DNA of 21,276 nt from Bacillota bacterium (GTDB taxonomy: Bacteria; Bacillota; Clostridia; Oscillospirales; Oscillospiraceae), in NCBI GenBank assembly GCA_023395775.1, contig JAEWYA010000108.1:1-21276 (forward strand). Direction: 5' to 3'. Under the pieces are notes generated by a model, which did no database searches, had not been told where the DNA came from, and saw nothing but the letters and a program-made list of their open reading frames with translations. The stretch's first letter is position 1. Every line of letters begins with the position of its first letter. Below, in pieces: positions 6,442-14,158 of the stretch. A program made the translations under genes and the position numbers.

Positions 6442-7551
6442 ATGAAGGAAGCAATTTCCGCGCGGATTACGGCACTGCAGACAAAGCTAAAAGAACTCGG
6501 TTTGGATGCAGCAATGATTTATGACCGCGAAAATATGATCTACTTTGCCGGTGTCGACGATCTGGAGGGCGGCGCGTTGGCTGTTCCCGCAGAGGGACAG
6601 CCGGAGCTGTTCTGCCTGTGGATGGAGGCAGGCCATGTTCACGCGGTGTCCGGAATCAAAAAAGTGACCGCTTACATGTTCCCGCAGAACAACCAGAGCA
6701 CGATGATGGGCGCCTGGCTGAAGGAAAAAAACTGGAAAGCTCCCAAAATCGGTTTTACCCGCTATTTCATCAGCCTGAAGGACTATCAGTGCCTGCGGGA
6801 CGCAGCGCCGGACATGGTGGTGGGCGACATTGCCATCCCTTGCTATGAGATCCGCAGTGTTAAGGTCCCGGAGGAAATTGAACGCATGCGGGTGGCTGGA
6901 CGTGCGCTAGCCGCAGGGATGCAGGCTGCCATTGACTGCGTAAAGCCCGGCATGATGGAGACGGAAGTCCTTGCCGAGGCAGAATACGCGATGATCAAGG
7001 CGGGCTCCATGGGTTCTTCTTTCAGAATGCAGGTTCTGACACACGCCCGTCAGATGGACATCCATCCCTATGCCAGCCATGCAAAGCTGGAAGACAATGC
7101 TCCGGTAGTCATTCATCTGGGCGCATCCTGCGAGGGGTATGTTGCCAAAATGTGCCGAACCGTTTTTCTCGGAAGTCCCAAACCGGAGAGCGTAAAAATT
7201 TACGAGGTGCTGAAAGAAGCTCAGAAGATTGCTGTCGCAGCGCTCCACCCCGGTGTTACCTGCGGCGAGGTTTACGCAAAAACAGCGGAGTATGTGGCAT
7301 CTCAGGGATATGAAAAGCAGTGGGTTATGCAGCACATCGGGTACGGCGTTGGAATCCGTCAGTCCGAATTTTTTCCCATCATTGCCAAGGATAGTCCTAC
7401 CGTGCTGCAGGAAAACATGGTGGTGGATCTCCTTTTGCCGACGATCTATGTTCCCAAAATTGGCGGTCCGCGAATCACGGATACAATTTTGATGAAGAAA
7501 GACGGCGTTGAATTTTTAACAGATTTTCAGGCAGGCCCGGTCTGCAAGTAG
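6442..7551 (+). CDS. M24-fold protein (aminopeptidase P/creatinase-like) lacking most metal ligands
   Basis: 369-residue protein. The ATG at 6442 has AGGAGG eight bases upstream. The N-terminal creatinase_N domain (about 1-140) includes GLDAAMIYDRENMIYFAGVD. The C-terminal pita-bread domain (about 145-360) contains EIERMRVAGRALAAGMQAAI, VVIHLGASCEGYVAKMCRT, MQHIGYGVGIRQSEF, LLPTIYVPKIGGPRITDT and DGVEFLT. The five ligands of M24 metallopeptidases are Asp, Asp, His, Glu, Glu. Only His298 is kept. The others read His225, Lys236, Leu332 and Thr346 by motif alignment. A classical dinuclear metal site is therefore not possible, so the protein is either a metal-independent hydrolase, as in creatinase, or a non-peptidase binding protein. 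It lies downstream of the IclR gene, which may regulate it. Confidence 0.85.
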   Translation: MKEAISARITALQTKLKELGLDAAMIYDRENMIYFAGVDDLEGGALAVPAEGQPELFCLWMEAGHVHAVSGIKKVTAYMFPQNNQSTMMGAWLKEKNWKAPKIGFTRYFISLKDYQCLRDAAPDMVVGDIAIPCYEIRSVKVPEEIERMRVAGRALAAGMQAAIDCVKPGMMETEVLAEAEYAMIKAGSMGSSFRMQVLTHARQMDIHPYASHAKLEDNAPVVIHLGASCEGYVAKMCRTVFLGSPKPESVKIYEVLKEAQKIAVAALHPGVTCGEVYAKTAEYVASQGYEKQWVMQHIGYGVGIRQSEFFPIIAKDSPTVLQENMVVDLLLPTIYVPKIGGPRITDTILMKKDGVEFLTDFQAGPVCK

Positions 7552-7574
7552 ACCGGCAGCATCCTGAGGGATGC
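7537..7574 (+). terminator. Two adjacent hairpins at the end of the M24 gene
   Basis: CCGGTCT/AGACCGG (7537-7543 with 7550-7556) overlaps the stop codon. GCATCC/GGATGC (7559-7564 with 7569-7574) follows with a four-base loop. No T run follows directly, so termination here is uncertain. Confidence 0.3.
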
Positions 7575-7636
7575 CATGTTGCACATATATCTCAAACATA
7601 AGAGTTCCTTTTCTTTAATGTTTTTTGTAGTTGCTG

Positions 7637-7665
7637 TTGACAGAGATAAAGGAACTGTGTATGAT
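7637..7665 (+). promoter_or_regulatory. Strong near-consensus promoter for PFOR
   Basis: TTGACA (7637-7642), a 17-base spacer and TATGAT (7660-7665) make the best promoter match in the window. The predicted start site is near 7672, inside the inverted repeat at 7671-7701. High expression suits a central anaerobic enzyme. Confidence 0.75.
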
Positions 7666-7670
7666 AATAT

Positions 7671-7701
7671 CGTCATTATAAAACGTCGTTTTATAATGAC
7701 G
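7671..7701. promoter_or_regulatory. Perfect 15-bp inverted repeat at the PFOR transcription start
   Basis: CGTCATTATAAAACG (7671-7685), one base, then CGTTTTATAATGACG (7687-7701). It begins five bases after the -10 box and so covers roughly +1 to +30. It could be an operator for a dimeric repressor or a 5'-end hairpin (13-bp stem, loop CGTCG) that stabilises the message. I do not recognise it as a Rex, Fur, CcpA or NrdR site. Confidence 0.6.
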
Positions 7702-7759
7702 AACAAATATGGCGATAAATACGTTGTCACTTGTGGAAAACCAACATAGGAGTAATACT

Positions 7760-7783
7760 ATGCCAAAAGAAAAAAAATTATGA
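7760..7783 (+). CDS. Seven-codon leader frame overlapping the PFOR start; probably the original PFOR start
   Basis: An ATG at 7760 has AGGAG seven bases upstream (7748-7752), a far better site than anything in front of the PFOR ATG at 7780. It reads MPKEKKL and stops at TGA 7781-7783, overlapping the PFOR start as ATGA. PFOR proteins usually begin with a short basic stretch followed by MKTMDGN. One extra base in the A8 run (7770-7777) would join MPKEKK to MKTMDGN exactly. So this is either a coupled mini-cistron, a slippage site, or a one-base deletion (real or from sequencing). Confidence 0.45.
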   Translation: MPKEKKL

Positions 7784-9963
7784 AAACAATGGACGGCAAT
7801 GAGGCTTGCGCAAACGTAGCCTATCATTTTACGGATGTTGCCGCCATCTTTCCGATCACTCCGTCTTCTCCAATGTCGGAGAAAGTAGATGAATGGTCCG
7901 CTGCCGGCCGCAAGAATTTGTTCGGTCAGCAGGTAAAACTTATTGAGATGCAGTCTGAGGGCGGCGCTTCCGGCGCAATCCACGGTATTGCCGAAGCCGG
8001 TGCCATGGCAACGACCTTTACCTCTTCTCAGGGTCTGCTGCTGATGATTCCCAATCTGCACATCATCGCCGGACACCGGATGCCCGCTGTATTTCATGTG
8101 GCGGCCCGTTCTGTTGCGACCCATGCCAATAATATTTTCGGCGACCATCAGGATGTGATGGACTGCCGCGCCACCGGTGCCATCATGATGAATACTGCCA
8201 GCGTCCAAGAGGTTATGGATCTGGCTGCGATTGCACACCTGACAACCGTCAAAACCCGTATTCCCTTCATTCACTTTTTTGACGGTTTCCGCACTTCCCA
8301 CGAGATCCAGAAGATTGAAACGATCGACCTGGATAAGGTTGGCGCTCTGCTGGACCGCGATGCGCTGGAAGCATATCACCGTATCGCCATGAACCCGGAA
8401 CACCCTCTTCAGCGCACCACCGTTCAGGGGCCCGACGTATACTATCAATCCCAAGAAGCCAACAATGCCATGTATGATGCCGTCCCTGGCATTGTGGAGA
8501 ACTATATGCAGGAGATCAACAAGATCACCGGCAGAGACTACCACATTTTCAACTACTATGGTGCGCCCGATGCGGAACGTGTGATTGTCATTATGGGTTC
8601 CGCCTGCGAGGCAACCCGCGAAGTGGTCGATTATCTGAACGCCCGCGGCGAAAAGGTCGGCATGATGCAGATTCATCTGTATCGTCCGTTTGATATGCGG
8701 TATTTTCTGGACAAGATGCCCAAGACCGTCAAGAAGATTACAGCAATGGATCGCTCTAAGGAGCCGGGCGCTATTGCAGGCCCCGTCTATCTGGATATCT
8801 GTGCAGCCTATGCCAACAACAAGAAAGCACCGCTGGTCTATGGCGGCCGCTATGGCCTTGCCTCTAAGGACGTGACGCCGGCACAAATTAAGGCGATATT
8901 TGACAACATGGCAAAAGAAGAGCCCAAGAATCTCTTCACCATTGGCGTCATTGATGATGTGACCCATCTTTCTCTGGATGTTCAGGAACCGCTGGTTACC
9001 GAGCCGGAGGGCACCGTATCCTGCAAGTTCTGGGGCTTGGGCAGCGACGGCACCGTAGGTGCCAACAAGAATTCCGCCAAGATTATCGGTGATCATGCCG
9101 GTATGTATACGCAAGCCTACTTCGAGTATGACACGAAGAAGTCCTACGGTATCACCAAGTCTCACCTGCGTTTCAGCAAGAGCCCCATCCACTCCACCTA
9201 CCTTATTAAGGCGGCTGATTTTCTGGCCTGCCATACTCAGTCCTATATCAGCCGCTATGATATGATTCACGAGATCAAAGACGGCGGCACTTTCCTGCTG
9301 AACACATCCTGGACTGAGGCGGAACTGAGCGGAAAGCTGCCCGGCGATGTGAAAAAGTACATTGCTGATCATAATGTACAGTTCTACATCGTGGACGCCA
9401 ACAAGATCGCACAGGAACTGGGTCTGGGCAATCACGCCAACCTGATTCTGCAGGCAGCCTTCTTTAAACTGGCCAAGGTCATGTCGGTTGAGGATGCTGT
9501 CAATTACATGAAGGAAGCTGCCAAAAAGACCTATGCCAAGAAGGGCGAGAAGGTCGTCAATATGAATTTGGCCGCTGTGGACGCGGGCGTCAACAGCCCC
9601 GTTAAGGTCAATGTGCCTGCCGATTGGGCCAGTGCTAAGGACGAGCGTACGATTGACGAGAATCTGCCGGATGTGGTCAAGAAGATTGTGATTCCCTGCA
9701 ACCGCCAGCGCGGCGATGATTTGCCGGTCTCCGCTTTCTTGGGTCATGAAGACGGCACTTACCCTACCGGCACTTCCAAGTACGACAAGCGTGGTATTGC
9801 AACGGCGATTCCTTCCTGGGATCCGACCAAGTGCCTGCAGTGCAACCAGTGCACCTTTGTCTGCCCCCACGCTGCCATCCGTGCCTATCTTGTGAATGAG
9901 GACGAGGCCAAGGCTGCTCCTGCAGGCTTCACAATGGCCGACGCCAAGGGTCCGGCGGCCTAA
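7780..9963 (+). CDS. nifJ: Pyruvate:ferredoxin (flavodoxin) oxidoreductase, N-terminal part of a frame-split gene
   Basis: First 727 residues of a single-chain PFOR, which oxidises pyruvate and CoA to acetyl-CoA and CO2 and reduces ferredoxin in the cytoplasm. MKTMDGNEACANVAYHFTDV and IFPITPSSPMSE mark the pyrimidine-binding N-terminal domain. GSACEATREVVDYLNARGEK and MQIHLYRPF lie in the transketolase C-terminal-like domain. The EKR-type region has KFWGLGSDGTVGANKNSAKI. The first ferredoxin-like cluster motif CLQCNQCTFVCP has cysteines 685, 688, 691 and 695. The frame ends at TAA 9961-9963 just before the second cluster. The rest continues in another frame at 9987-11285, so together they make about 1,168 residues, the normal PFOR length. 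The start is also disturbed (see 7760-7783). A strong promoter and inverted repeat lie upstream. Confidence 0.93.
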   Translation: MKTMDGNEACANVAYHFTDVAAIFPITPSSPMSEKVDEWSAAGRKNLFGQQVKLIEMQSEGGASGAIHGIAEAGAMATTFTSSQGLLLMIPNLHIIAGHRMPAVFHVAARSVATHANNIFGDHQDVMDCRATGAIMMNTASVQEVMDLAAIAHLTTVKTRIPFIHFFDGFRTSHEIQKIETIDLDKVGALLDRDALEAYHRIAMNPEHPLQRTTVQGPDVYYQSQEANNAMYDAVPGIVENYMQEINKITGRDYHIFNYYGAPDAERVIVIMGSACEATREVVDYLNARGEKVGMMQIHLYRPFDMRYFLDKMPKTVKKITAMDRSKEPGAIAGPVYLDICAAYANNKKAPLVYGGRYGLASKDVTPAQIKAIFDNMAKEEPKNLFTIGVIDDVTHLSLDVQEPLVTEPEGTVSCKFWGLGSDGTVGANKNSAKIIGDHAGMYTQAYFEYDTKKSYGITKSHLRFSKSPIHSTYLIKAADFLACHTQSYISRYDMIHEIKDGGTFLLNTSWTEAELSGKLPGDVKKYIADHNVQFYIVDANKIAQELGLGNHANLILQAAFFKLAKVMSVEDAVNYMKEAAKKTYAKKGEKVVNMNLAAVDAGVNSPVKVNVPADWASAKDERTIDENLPDVVKKIVIPCNRQRGDDLPVSAFLGHEDGTYPTGTSKYDKRGIATAIPSWDPTKCLQCNQCTFVCPHAAIRAYLVNEDEAKAAPAGFTMADAKGPAA

Positions 9964-9986
9964 AGTATCGCCTCCAAGTTTCCACC

Positions 9987-11285
9987 ATGGACTGCACCGG
10001 CTGCGGCAGCTGCGCCGCTTCCTGCCTGGCGAAGGACAAGGCTTTGACCATGAAGCCCGTCGATGATACCATGTTCGACGAGACCAACTGGAACTATGCC
10101 CTGTCTCTAAGCGACAAGCCGGGTATGTTTGACCGCAAGACCCTGAAGGGAAGTCAGTTCTATCAGCCGCTGGTGGAGTTCTCCGGCGCCTGCGCGGGCT
10201 GCGGCGAGACCCCGTATGCAAAGCTGATTACGCAGATGTACGGTGAGAAGACCTACTGGGTCAATGGTGTTGGCTGCTCTCTGGCATGGGCTGGCGCATT
10301 CCCGTCCCTGCCCTACACGAAGAACAAAGAGGGCCGCGGTCCTGCGTTTTATGGTACCCTGTTCGAAGATCAGGCTGAAAATGGCTTGGGTATGGCTCTG
10401 GCTGTCAAGCAGCGCCGCGCAAATGTGAGAATGCGCTGCGAGGAACTGGCGGGTATGGTGGCTGATACGGAAATCGAAACCGCCATCAAGAAATGGTTGG
10501 CAACTTTCGACGATCTGGACACCAACGATGCAGACGCCCGCGCGTTGGTCGCCGTGCTGGAAAAAGAAGTGCTGACCGGAGAGGCCAAGGCTCTCGCTGA
10601 TGAAATTCTGCTGCACAGGGACCAGCTGTCAAAAAAGGTTATCTGGCTGTATGGCGGCGATGGCTGGGCCTATGATATTGGCTACGGCGGACTGGATCAT
10701 GTGATCGCCTCGGGCGAAGACCTCAATATCATCGTGGTCGATACCGAAGTGTATTCCAACACTGGCGGACAGTCCTCCAAGGCAACTCCGGTGGGTGCGT
10801 CGGCTAAATTTGCTGACGGCGGCAAGGCCACGGCGAAAAAGGATCTGGGCCGTCTGATGATGACTTATCCCAATGCGTATGTCGCTTCCGTCGCAATGGG
10901 CGCCAATCCCGCTCAGCTGGTGAAGGCCATGAACGAGGCTGTTGCTCACAAGGGCCCGTCCATTCTCATCGCCTATGCCCCCTGCATCAACCACGGGATC
11001 AAGGCCGGCATGGCCAACGTGCAGGCCGAGATGAAAAAGGCGGTTGACTGTGGCCTGTGGCCCCTGTACCGCTATAATCCAAACAAGACGGAGGACCCCT
11101 TCTCTCTGGATTACAAGCAGCCCTCTAAGCCGGTCATGGAATTCTTTGACGGGGAAGTCCGCTATTCCGGCTTGAAGCTGAAGTATCCCGAAACCGCCGA
11201 AAGGCTGTTCGCTGAGGCGCAGCGTGAAGCGGACCAGCGTTACAAGACCTATGTGAAACTAGAAAAGAGCTGCAACGAGAAATAA
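9987..11285 (+). CDS. nifJ: Pyruvate:ferredoxin oxidoreductase, C-terminal part of a frame-split gene
   Basis: Carries the second cluster motif CTGCGSCAASC and the thiamine-diphosphate domain: SGACAGCGETPYAKL, GVGCSLAWAGAFPS, GGDGWAYDIGYGG, then DLNIIVVDTEVYSNTGGQSS and YAPCINHGI. The frame is open upstream of the ATG and reads LKYRLQVSTMDCTGCG from about 9960, which continues PFOR homology. The ATG at 9987 has no ribosome-binding site. The gene is therefore best read as one PFOR interrupted by a missing base near 9955-9963, not as a two-subunit enzyme. If the break is real, the active-site half is not made from an obvious start. All cluster and cofactor motifs are intact, which argues for a recent lesion or an assembly error. 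A strong terminator follows at 11395. Confidence 0.9.
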   Translation: MDCTGCGSCAASCLAKDKALTMKPVDDTMFDETNWNYALSLSDKPGMFDRKTLKGSQFYQPLVEFSGACAGCGETPYAKLITQMYGEKTYWVNGVGCSLAWAGAFPSLPYTKNKEGRGPAFYGTLFEDQAENGLGMALAVKQRRANVRMRCEELAGMVADTEIETAIKKWLATFDDLDTNDADARALVAVLEKEVLTGEAKALADEILLHRDQLSKKVIWLYGGDGWAYDIGYGGLDHVIASGEDLNIIVVDTEVYSNTGGQSSKATPVGASAKFADGGKATAKKDLGRLMMTYPNAYVASVAMGANPAQLVKAMNEAVAHKGPSILIAYAPCINHGIKAGMANVQAEMKKAVDCGLWPLYRYNPNKTEDPFSLDYKQPSKPVMEFFDGEVRYSGLKLKYPETAERLFAEAQREADQRYKTYVKLEKSCNEK

Positions 11286-11394
11286 ATCCGCTTTCCCGAA
11301 TTTAGCATGGTTGCTCATAAACTTCCTTCAAAATTACCGATTGCTTACAAAAGGTTGGACAGGTGCCATACTGAACGACTTTTAGTAAAACGCA

Positions 11395-11440
11395 AGAAGG
11401 TTGCGGCAATAATTTATTTGCCGCAACCTTCTCTCTTTTA
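11395..11440 (+). terminator. Strong intrinsic terminator after PFOR
   Basis: AGAAGGTTGCGGCAA (11395-11409) and TTGCCGCAACCTTCT (11418-11432) form a perfect 15-bp stem with an eight-base loop, followed by CTCTTTTAAATTTTTT. The rest of the 276-base gap (11286-11561) shows no gene and no convincing promoter for the next gene, although one must exist. Confidence 0.85.
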
Positions 11441-11561
11441 AATTTTTTAACATTATTGAGCCAGGTTACATTAACTTTAGCGCTACAGGATTTGTGTTAG
11501 CTCGGTTCGCGGCATTTAGGCTGCGGCACAAAAGCAGTAATAGAGATTAGGGGATTTATTT

Positions 11562-13364
11562 ATGAAAAGTTTGAAAACGCGGCTAATTGTAGTAATTCTT
11601 GCTCTTGTTATCGGCTCATCAACTTTGGTCGGGACAATTGGACTTTTGACGAGCTTCCGCATCACTGATGACATCATCCAAGCTCAGTACCATGAAAGAC
11701 TGGACGGTGCCGCCAACATGCTTGAGCTTTACCTGCATGAACAGTTTGGAGCCCTCAGTCTAAACAGTACCGGAGAACTAGTGGGCGCTGACGGCAAACC
11801 AATTGAGGGACAAAACGAGTATATTGACAAACTAACCCAAGGCCTGAATATAGTGGCCACGGTGTTCACAAAAAATGGGGACAACTATATAAGAACGCTC
11901 ACCAACTTCAAAGATGCCGATGGAAATCGGGTGGTCGGAACAGAACTAGATAAAACAGGAGGCGCGTATCAGGCTCTTCAGGCGAATCAGACTTTCTTCG
12001 GCCTAAACAACATTGTTGGATCCCCCACCATGACGGAATCTGTGCCGCTTAAAAACAGTTCCGGTCAAACCATCGGCGCCTACTTTGTGGGCATATCCAT
12101 GGACTCCGTCAACGCAATTCTTAACCAAGGCATCTCTTCAACCATCAGCTCCGTGGCAATTCTGATTGTTCTGGTGCTACTCATTGTCGCTGTGATTACA
12201 GTCTTTATCGGCAGCGGTATTTCAAAGCCTATCAAGGAAATTGCAGACGTTGCACAGCGAATTGCTGACGGAGACTTCGATGTGGAACTTTCTGTCCGTT
12301 CCAAGGATGAAGTGGGAACACTGGCAAAAGCCTTCAATCTTACCATCAAGCAACTGGTCAACTATCAAGGCTATATTGATGAAATCTCCAACGCGCTTTA
12401 CCATGTGTCCAACAGCGATTTGTGTGTTCAGCTTCACATGGATTACTCCGGTCAGTTTAAAAAGCTGAAGGACAACATGACGGCGCTGCTGGAAAATTTG
12501 AATTCCACGGTTCTGCGGATCAACGAGTCCGCTCAGCAGGTCCATAGTAGCGCAGAGCAGGTGTCGGACGGCGCACAGGCGCTCTCTCAGGGTACCACCC
12601 AGCAAGCCAGCTCTATTGAGGAGCTGTCCGCCTCCATCGCTGAGGCAGCGGCTCAGATTCAGCGGAACGCACATAATGCACAGTCCGCCCACGAGAAAGC
12701 CGACATTGCCGGCGCTGAGCTGCAACACAGCACCGACCAGATGCAGGAAATGGTCGCATCCATGCAGAATATTATCACAAAGTCCTCCGATATCTCAAAG
12801 ATTATTAAAGTCATCGATGACATCGCATTCCAGACAAATATCCTGGCGCTAAACGCTGCCGTAGAGGCTGCCCGGGCCGGGTCAGCCGGGAAGGGCTTCG
12901 CCGTCGTCGCGGACGAGGTTCGAAATCTGGCCGGAAAATCCGCCGAAGCGGCAAAGAACACCTCCGCTCTTATTGAAGAGACCATTCAGGCCGTCGAAGC
13001 GGGTTCCAAAATTGTGGATCAGACCGCCGCTTCTTTGAACAAGAGCTCCACAGTCACGGCGGAAGCCGTCTCCCTGATCGATGAGATTGCCAAAGCCTCT
13101 CAGGAGCAGGCGGAATCCACCGCTCAAATCAACAAAGGCGTGGAGCAGATTTCAGCGGTGGTGCAGAACAATGCCGCCACCGCTGAGGAAAGTGCGGCTG
13201 CAAGCGAAGCGCTGACCGCCCAGTCTGTTACCATGCAGGAACTGCTTTCCCGGTTTCAGCTCCGGGAAAGCGAGCCCGCCACACTTTCCGATTCAGTCCA
13301 TGCTGAAGTTTTAATTTCCCCCGCACAGGAAAATATACCTACCTCCATTGGCGGCAAATACTGA
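11562..13364 (+). CDS. Methyl-accepting chemotaxis protein with extracellular Cache-type sensor
   Basis: 600-residue chemoreceptor. Membrane segment 1 is at residues 7-29. An extracellular single-Cache-type sensor spans about 35-188 (NIVATVFTKNGDNYIRTLTN, GTELDKTGGAYQAL, GSPTMTESVPLKNSSGQTIG). Membrane segment 2 is at about 195-218. A HAMP domain begins at SKPIKEIADVAQRIADGDFD (221-240), with a second HAMP-like stretch near 280-312. The long signalling coiled coil has the conserved tip IAFQTNILALNAAVEAARAG (421-440), GKGFAVVADEVRNLA and paired glutamine/glutamate methylation sites. The C-terminus lacks an obvious CheR-docking pentapeptide. It controls CheA through CheW. The ligand is unknown, but Cache receptors often sense small organic acids or amino acids. 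AGGGG lies about ten bases before the ATG. It forms its own unit between two terminators. Confidence 0.95.
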   Translation: MKSLKTRLIVVILALVIGSSTLVGTIGLLTSFRITDDIIQAQYHERLDGAANMLELYLHEQFGALSLNSTGELVGADGKPIEGQNEYIDKLTQGLNIVATVFTKNGDNYIRTLTNFKDADGNRVVGTELDKTGGAYQALQANQTFFGLNNIVGSPTMTESVPLKNSSGQTIGAYFVGISMDSVNAILNQGISSTISSVAILIVLVLLIVAVITVFIGSGISKPIKEIADVAQRIADGDFDVELSVRSKDEVGTLAKAFNLTIKQLVNYQGYIDEISNALYHVSNSDLCVQLHMDYSGQFKKLKDNMTALLENLNSTVLRINESAQQVHSSAEQVSDGAQALSQGTTQQASSIEELSASIAEAAAQIQRNAHNAQSAHEKADIAGAELQHSTDQMQEMVASMQNIITKSSDISKIIKVIDDIAFQTNILALNAAVEAARAGSAGKGFAVVADEVRNLAGKSAEAAKNTSALIEETIQAVEAGSKIVDQTAASLNKSSTVTAEAVSLIDEIAKASQEQAESTAQINKGVEQISAVVQNNAATAEESAAASEALTAQSVTMQELLSRFQLRESEPATLSDSVHAEVLISPAQENIPTSIGGKY

Positions 13365-13377
13365 TCCTGTCCATGTG

Positions 13378-13433
13378 GCGGGACGGCCACGGATACCAAA
13401 AAGGTATCTGTCGCCGTCCCGCTTCAATCTTTT
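13378..13433 (+). terminator. Intrinsic terminator after the chemoreceptor gene
   Basis: GCGGGACGGC (13378-13387) pairs with GCCGTCCCGC (13413-13422). The loop holds a second hairpin, GATACC-AAAAA-GGTATC. TTCAATCTTTT follows. Confidence 0.8.
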
Positions 13434-13541
13434 CCTGTTCCGCAATTGCTCGTATGTCCATCACTGTGGGGGAACATAAATTTGCGGCAGCGGTTGCCGG
13501 GGCTTTCCGGCCACCAGAATTCCACAAGCGAATCCTTATCT

Positions 13542-13868
13542 GAATGGAAACATGACTATCAAGGATAGCTGCGGCTGATTTCCGCCCTAATCAAACAGGA
13601 AAAATATGCGGAACTGAAGCAATTTTGCGGACAGGTGGATTCCGCGCTGCCGGCATCTGCCTGCATCTTGTGTAGTGGAAACCGTACAATAGACGCCGTC
13701 GTTTCTCTGCGTATCATGGAGGCACGGCGGTACGACATTCGTTTTGATACCCAGCTGTATCTGCCAAATGAGATTCCTTTGAAAGACGTGACATTTGCCT
13801 CTCTTGTAGGAAATCTATTGAACAACGCGATCGAGGCGTGCAAAAAAATTGCAGAAAACGCCGCATAA
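13542..13868 (+). pseudogene. Remnant of an AgrC-like GHKL sensor histidine kinase
   Basis: Translated in one frame from 13542, this stretch reads EWKHDYQG, a TAG stop (13566-13568), then LRLISALIKQEKYAELKQF, CSGNRTIDAVVSLRIMEARR, LPNEIPLKDVTFASLVGNLL and NNAIEAC before a stop at 13866-13868. This matches the phosphoacceptor histidine box, the linker helix and the N box of AgrC/CitS-type GHKL kinases in the right order. The sensor domain is missing upstream. The glycine-rich ATP-binding boxes after the N box are missing downstream. The nonsense codon lies just after the histidine motif. A GTG at 13635 could start a 77-residue frame, but without the catalytic core it would not be a kinase. It sits between two terminators with no visible promoter. 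It is a decayed fragment, perhaps left from a lost quorum-sensing or two-component locus. Confidence 0.75.
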
Positions 13869-13895
13869 TGGCTTAATTTATTTATTAAGAGATTA

Positions 13896-13931
13896 AAGTG
13901 CCCACCAGAAAACGGTGGGCACTTCTTTACT
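13896..13931 (+). terminator. Intrinsic terminator after the kinase remnant
   Basis: AAGTGCCCACC (13896-13906) and GGTGGGCACTT (13914-13924) form a perfect 11-bp stem with a seven-base loop, followed by CTTTAC. It may be what is left of the kinase operon end. Confidence 0.7.
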
Positions 13932-14047
13932 TGGGAGGAAAGAGGACCTGCGAGCCAAGGAAAACCTGTGCCTTTGAATACTGCGGTTGCTATCAAGGCT
14001 TGTCATGGAGCGGTACGGTAAACGTATGAATTGGAGGACATCTATTA

Positions 14048-14076
14048 TTGACAAATTCAAGCGAATGCGGTTAAAT
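14048..14076 (+). promoter_or_regulatory. Promoter of the BMP-type ABC transporter operon
   Basis: TTGACA (14048-14053), a 17-base spacer and TTAAAT (14071-14076). Start near 14083 and a leader of about 75 bases before the ATPase gene. Nothing gene-like is seen between 13932 and 14047. Confidence 0.6.
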
Positions 14077-14086
14077 AACAAGAGTC

Positions 14087-14134
14087 AATGGGGACGGTAT
14101 GATTGTAGATGAGGTCTGCGATACCGCCCCCATT
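14087..14134 (+). promoter_or_regulatory. Long hairpin in the leader of the transporter operon
   Basis: AATGGGGACGGTAT (14087-14100) pairs with ATACCGCCCCCATT (14121-14134) over 14 positions with one A-C mismatch and a 20-base loop. It begins close to the predicted transcript start and ends about 11 bases before the ribosome-binding site. No T run follows, so it is not a terminator. It may stabilise the message or regulate translation. Confidence 0.4.
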
Positions 14135-14158
14135 TTGCAGGGTAAGAGGGGGACGTTA

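Noticed and set aside
9950..9990. Programmed -1 frameshift in PFOR
   Set aside because: No canonical slippery heptamer and no clear downstream stimulatory structure at the break; a missing base is simpler.
7615..10221. Very long open frame on the minus strand opposite PFOR (868 codons)
   Set aside because: It is antisense to unmistakable PFOR coding sequence, has no recognisable domains or suitable ribosome-binding site, and arises from the codon bias of the sense gene.
9987..11285. PFOR as a natural two-subunit enzyme with a separate TPP subunit
   Set aside because: The C-terminal frame is homologous upstream of its ATG, has no ribosome-binding site, and the cut falls just before the second cluster, not at a domain border used by multi-subunit PFORs.
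13635..13868. Functional small GHKL protein of 77 residues from a GTG start
   Set aside because: It lacks the ATP-lid boxes and the histidine box, and the same frame upstream shows further kinase homology interrupted by a stop, so a remnant fits better.
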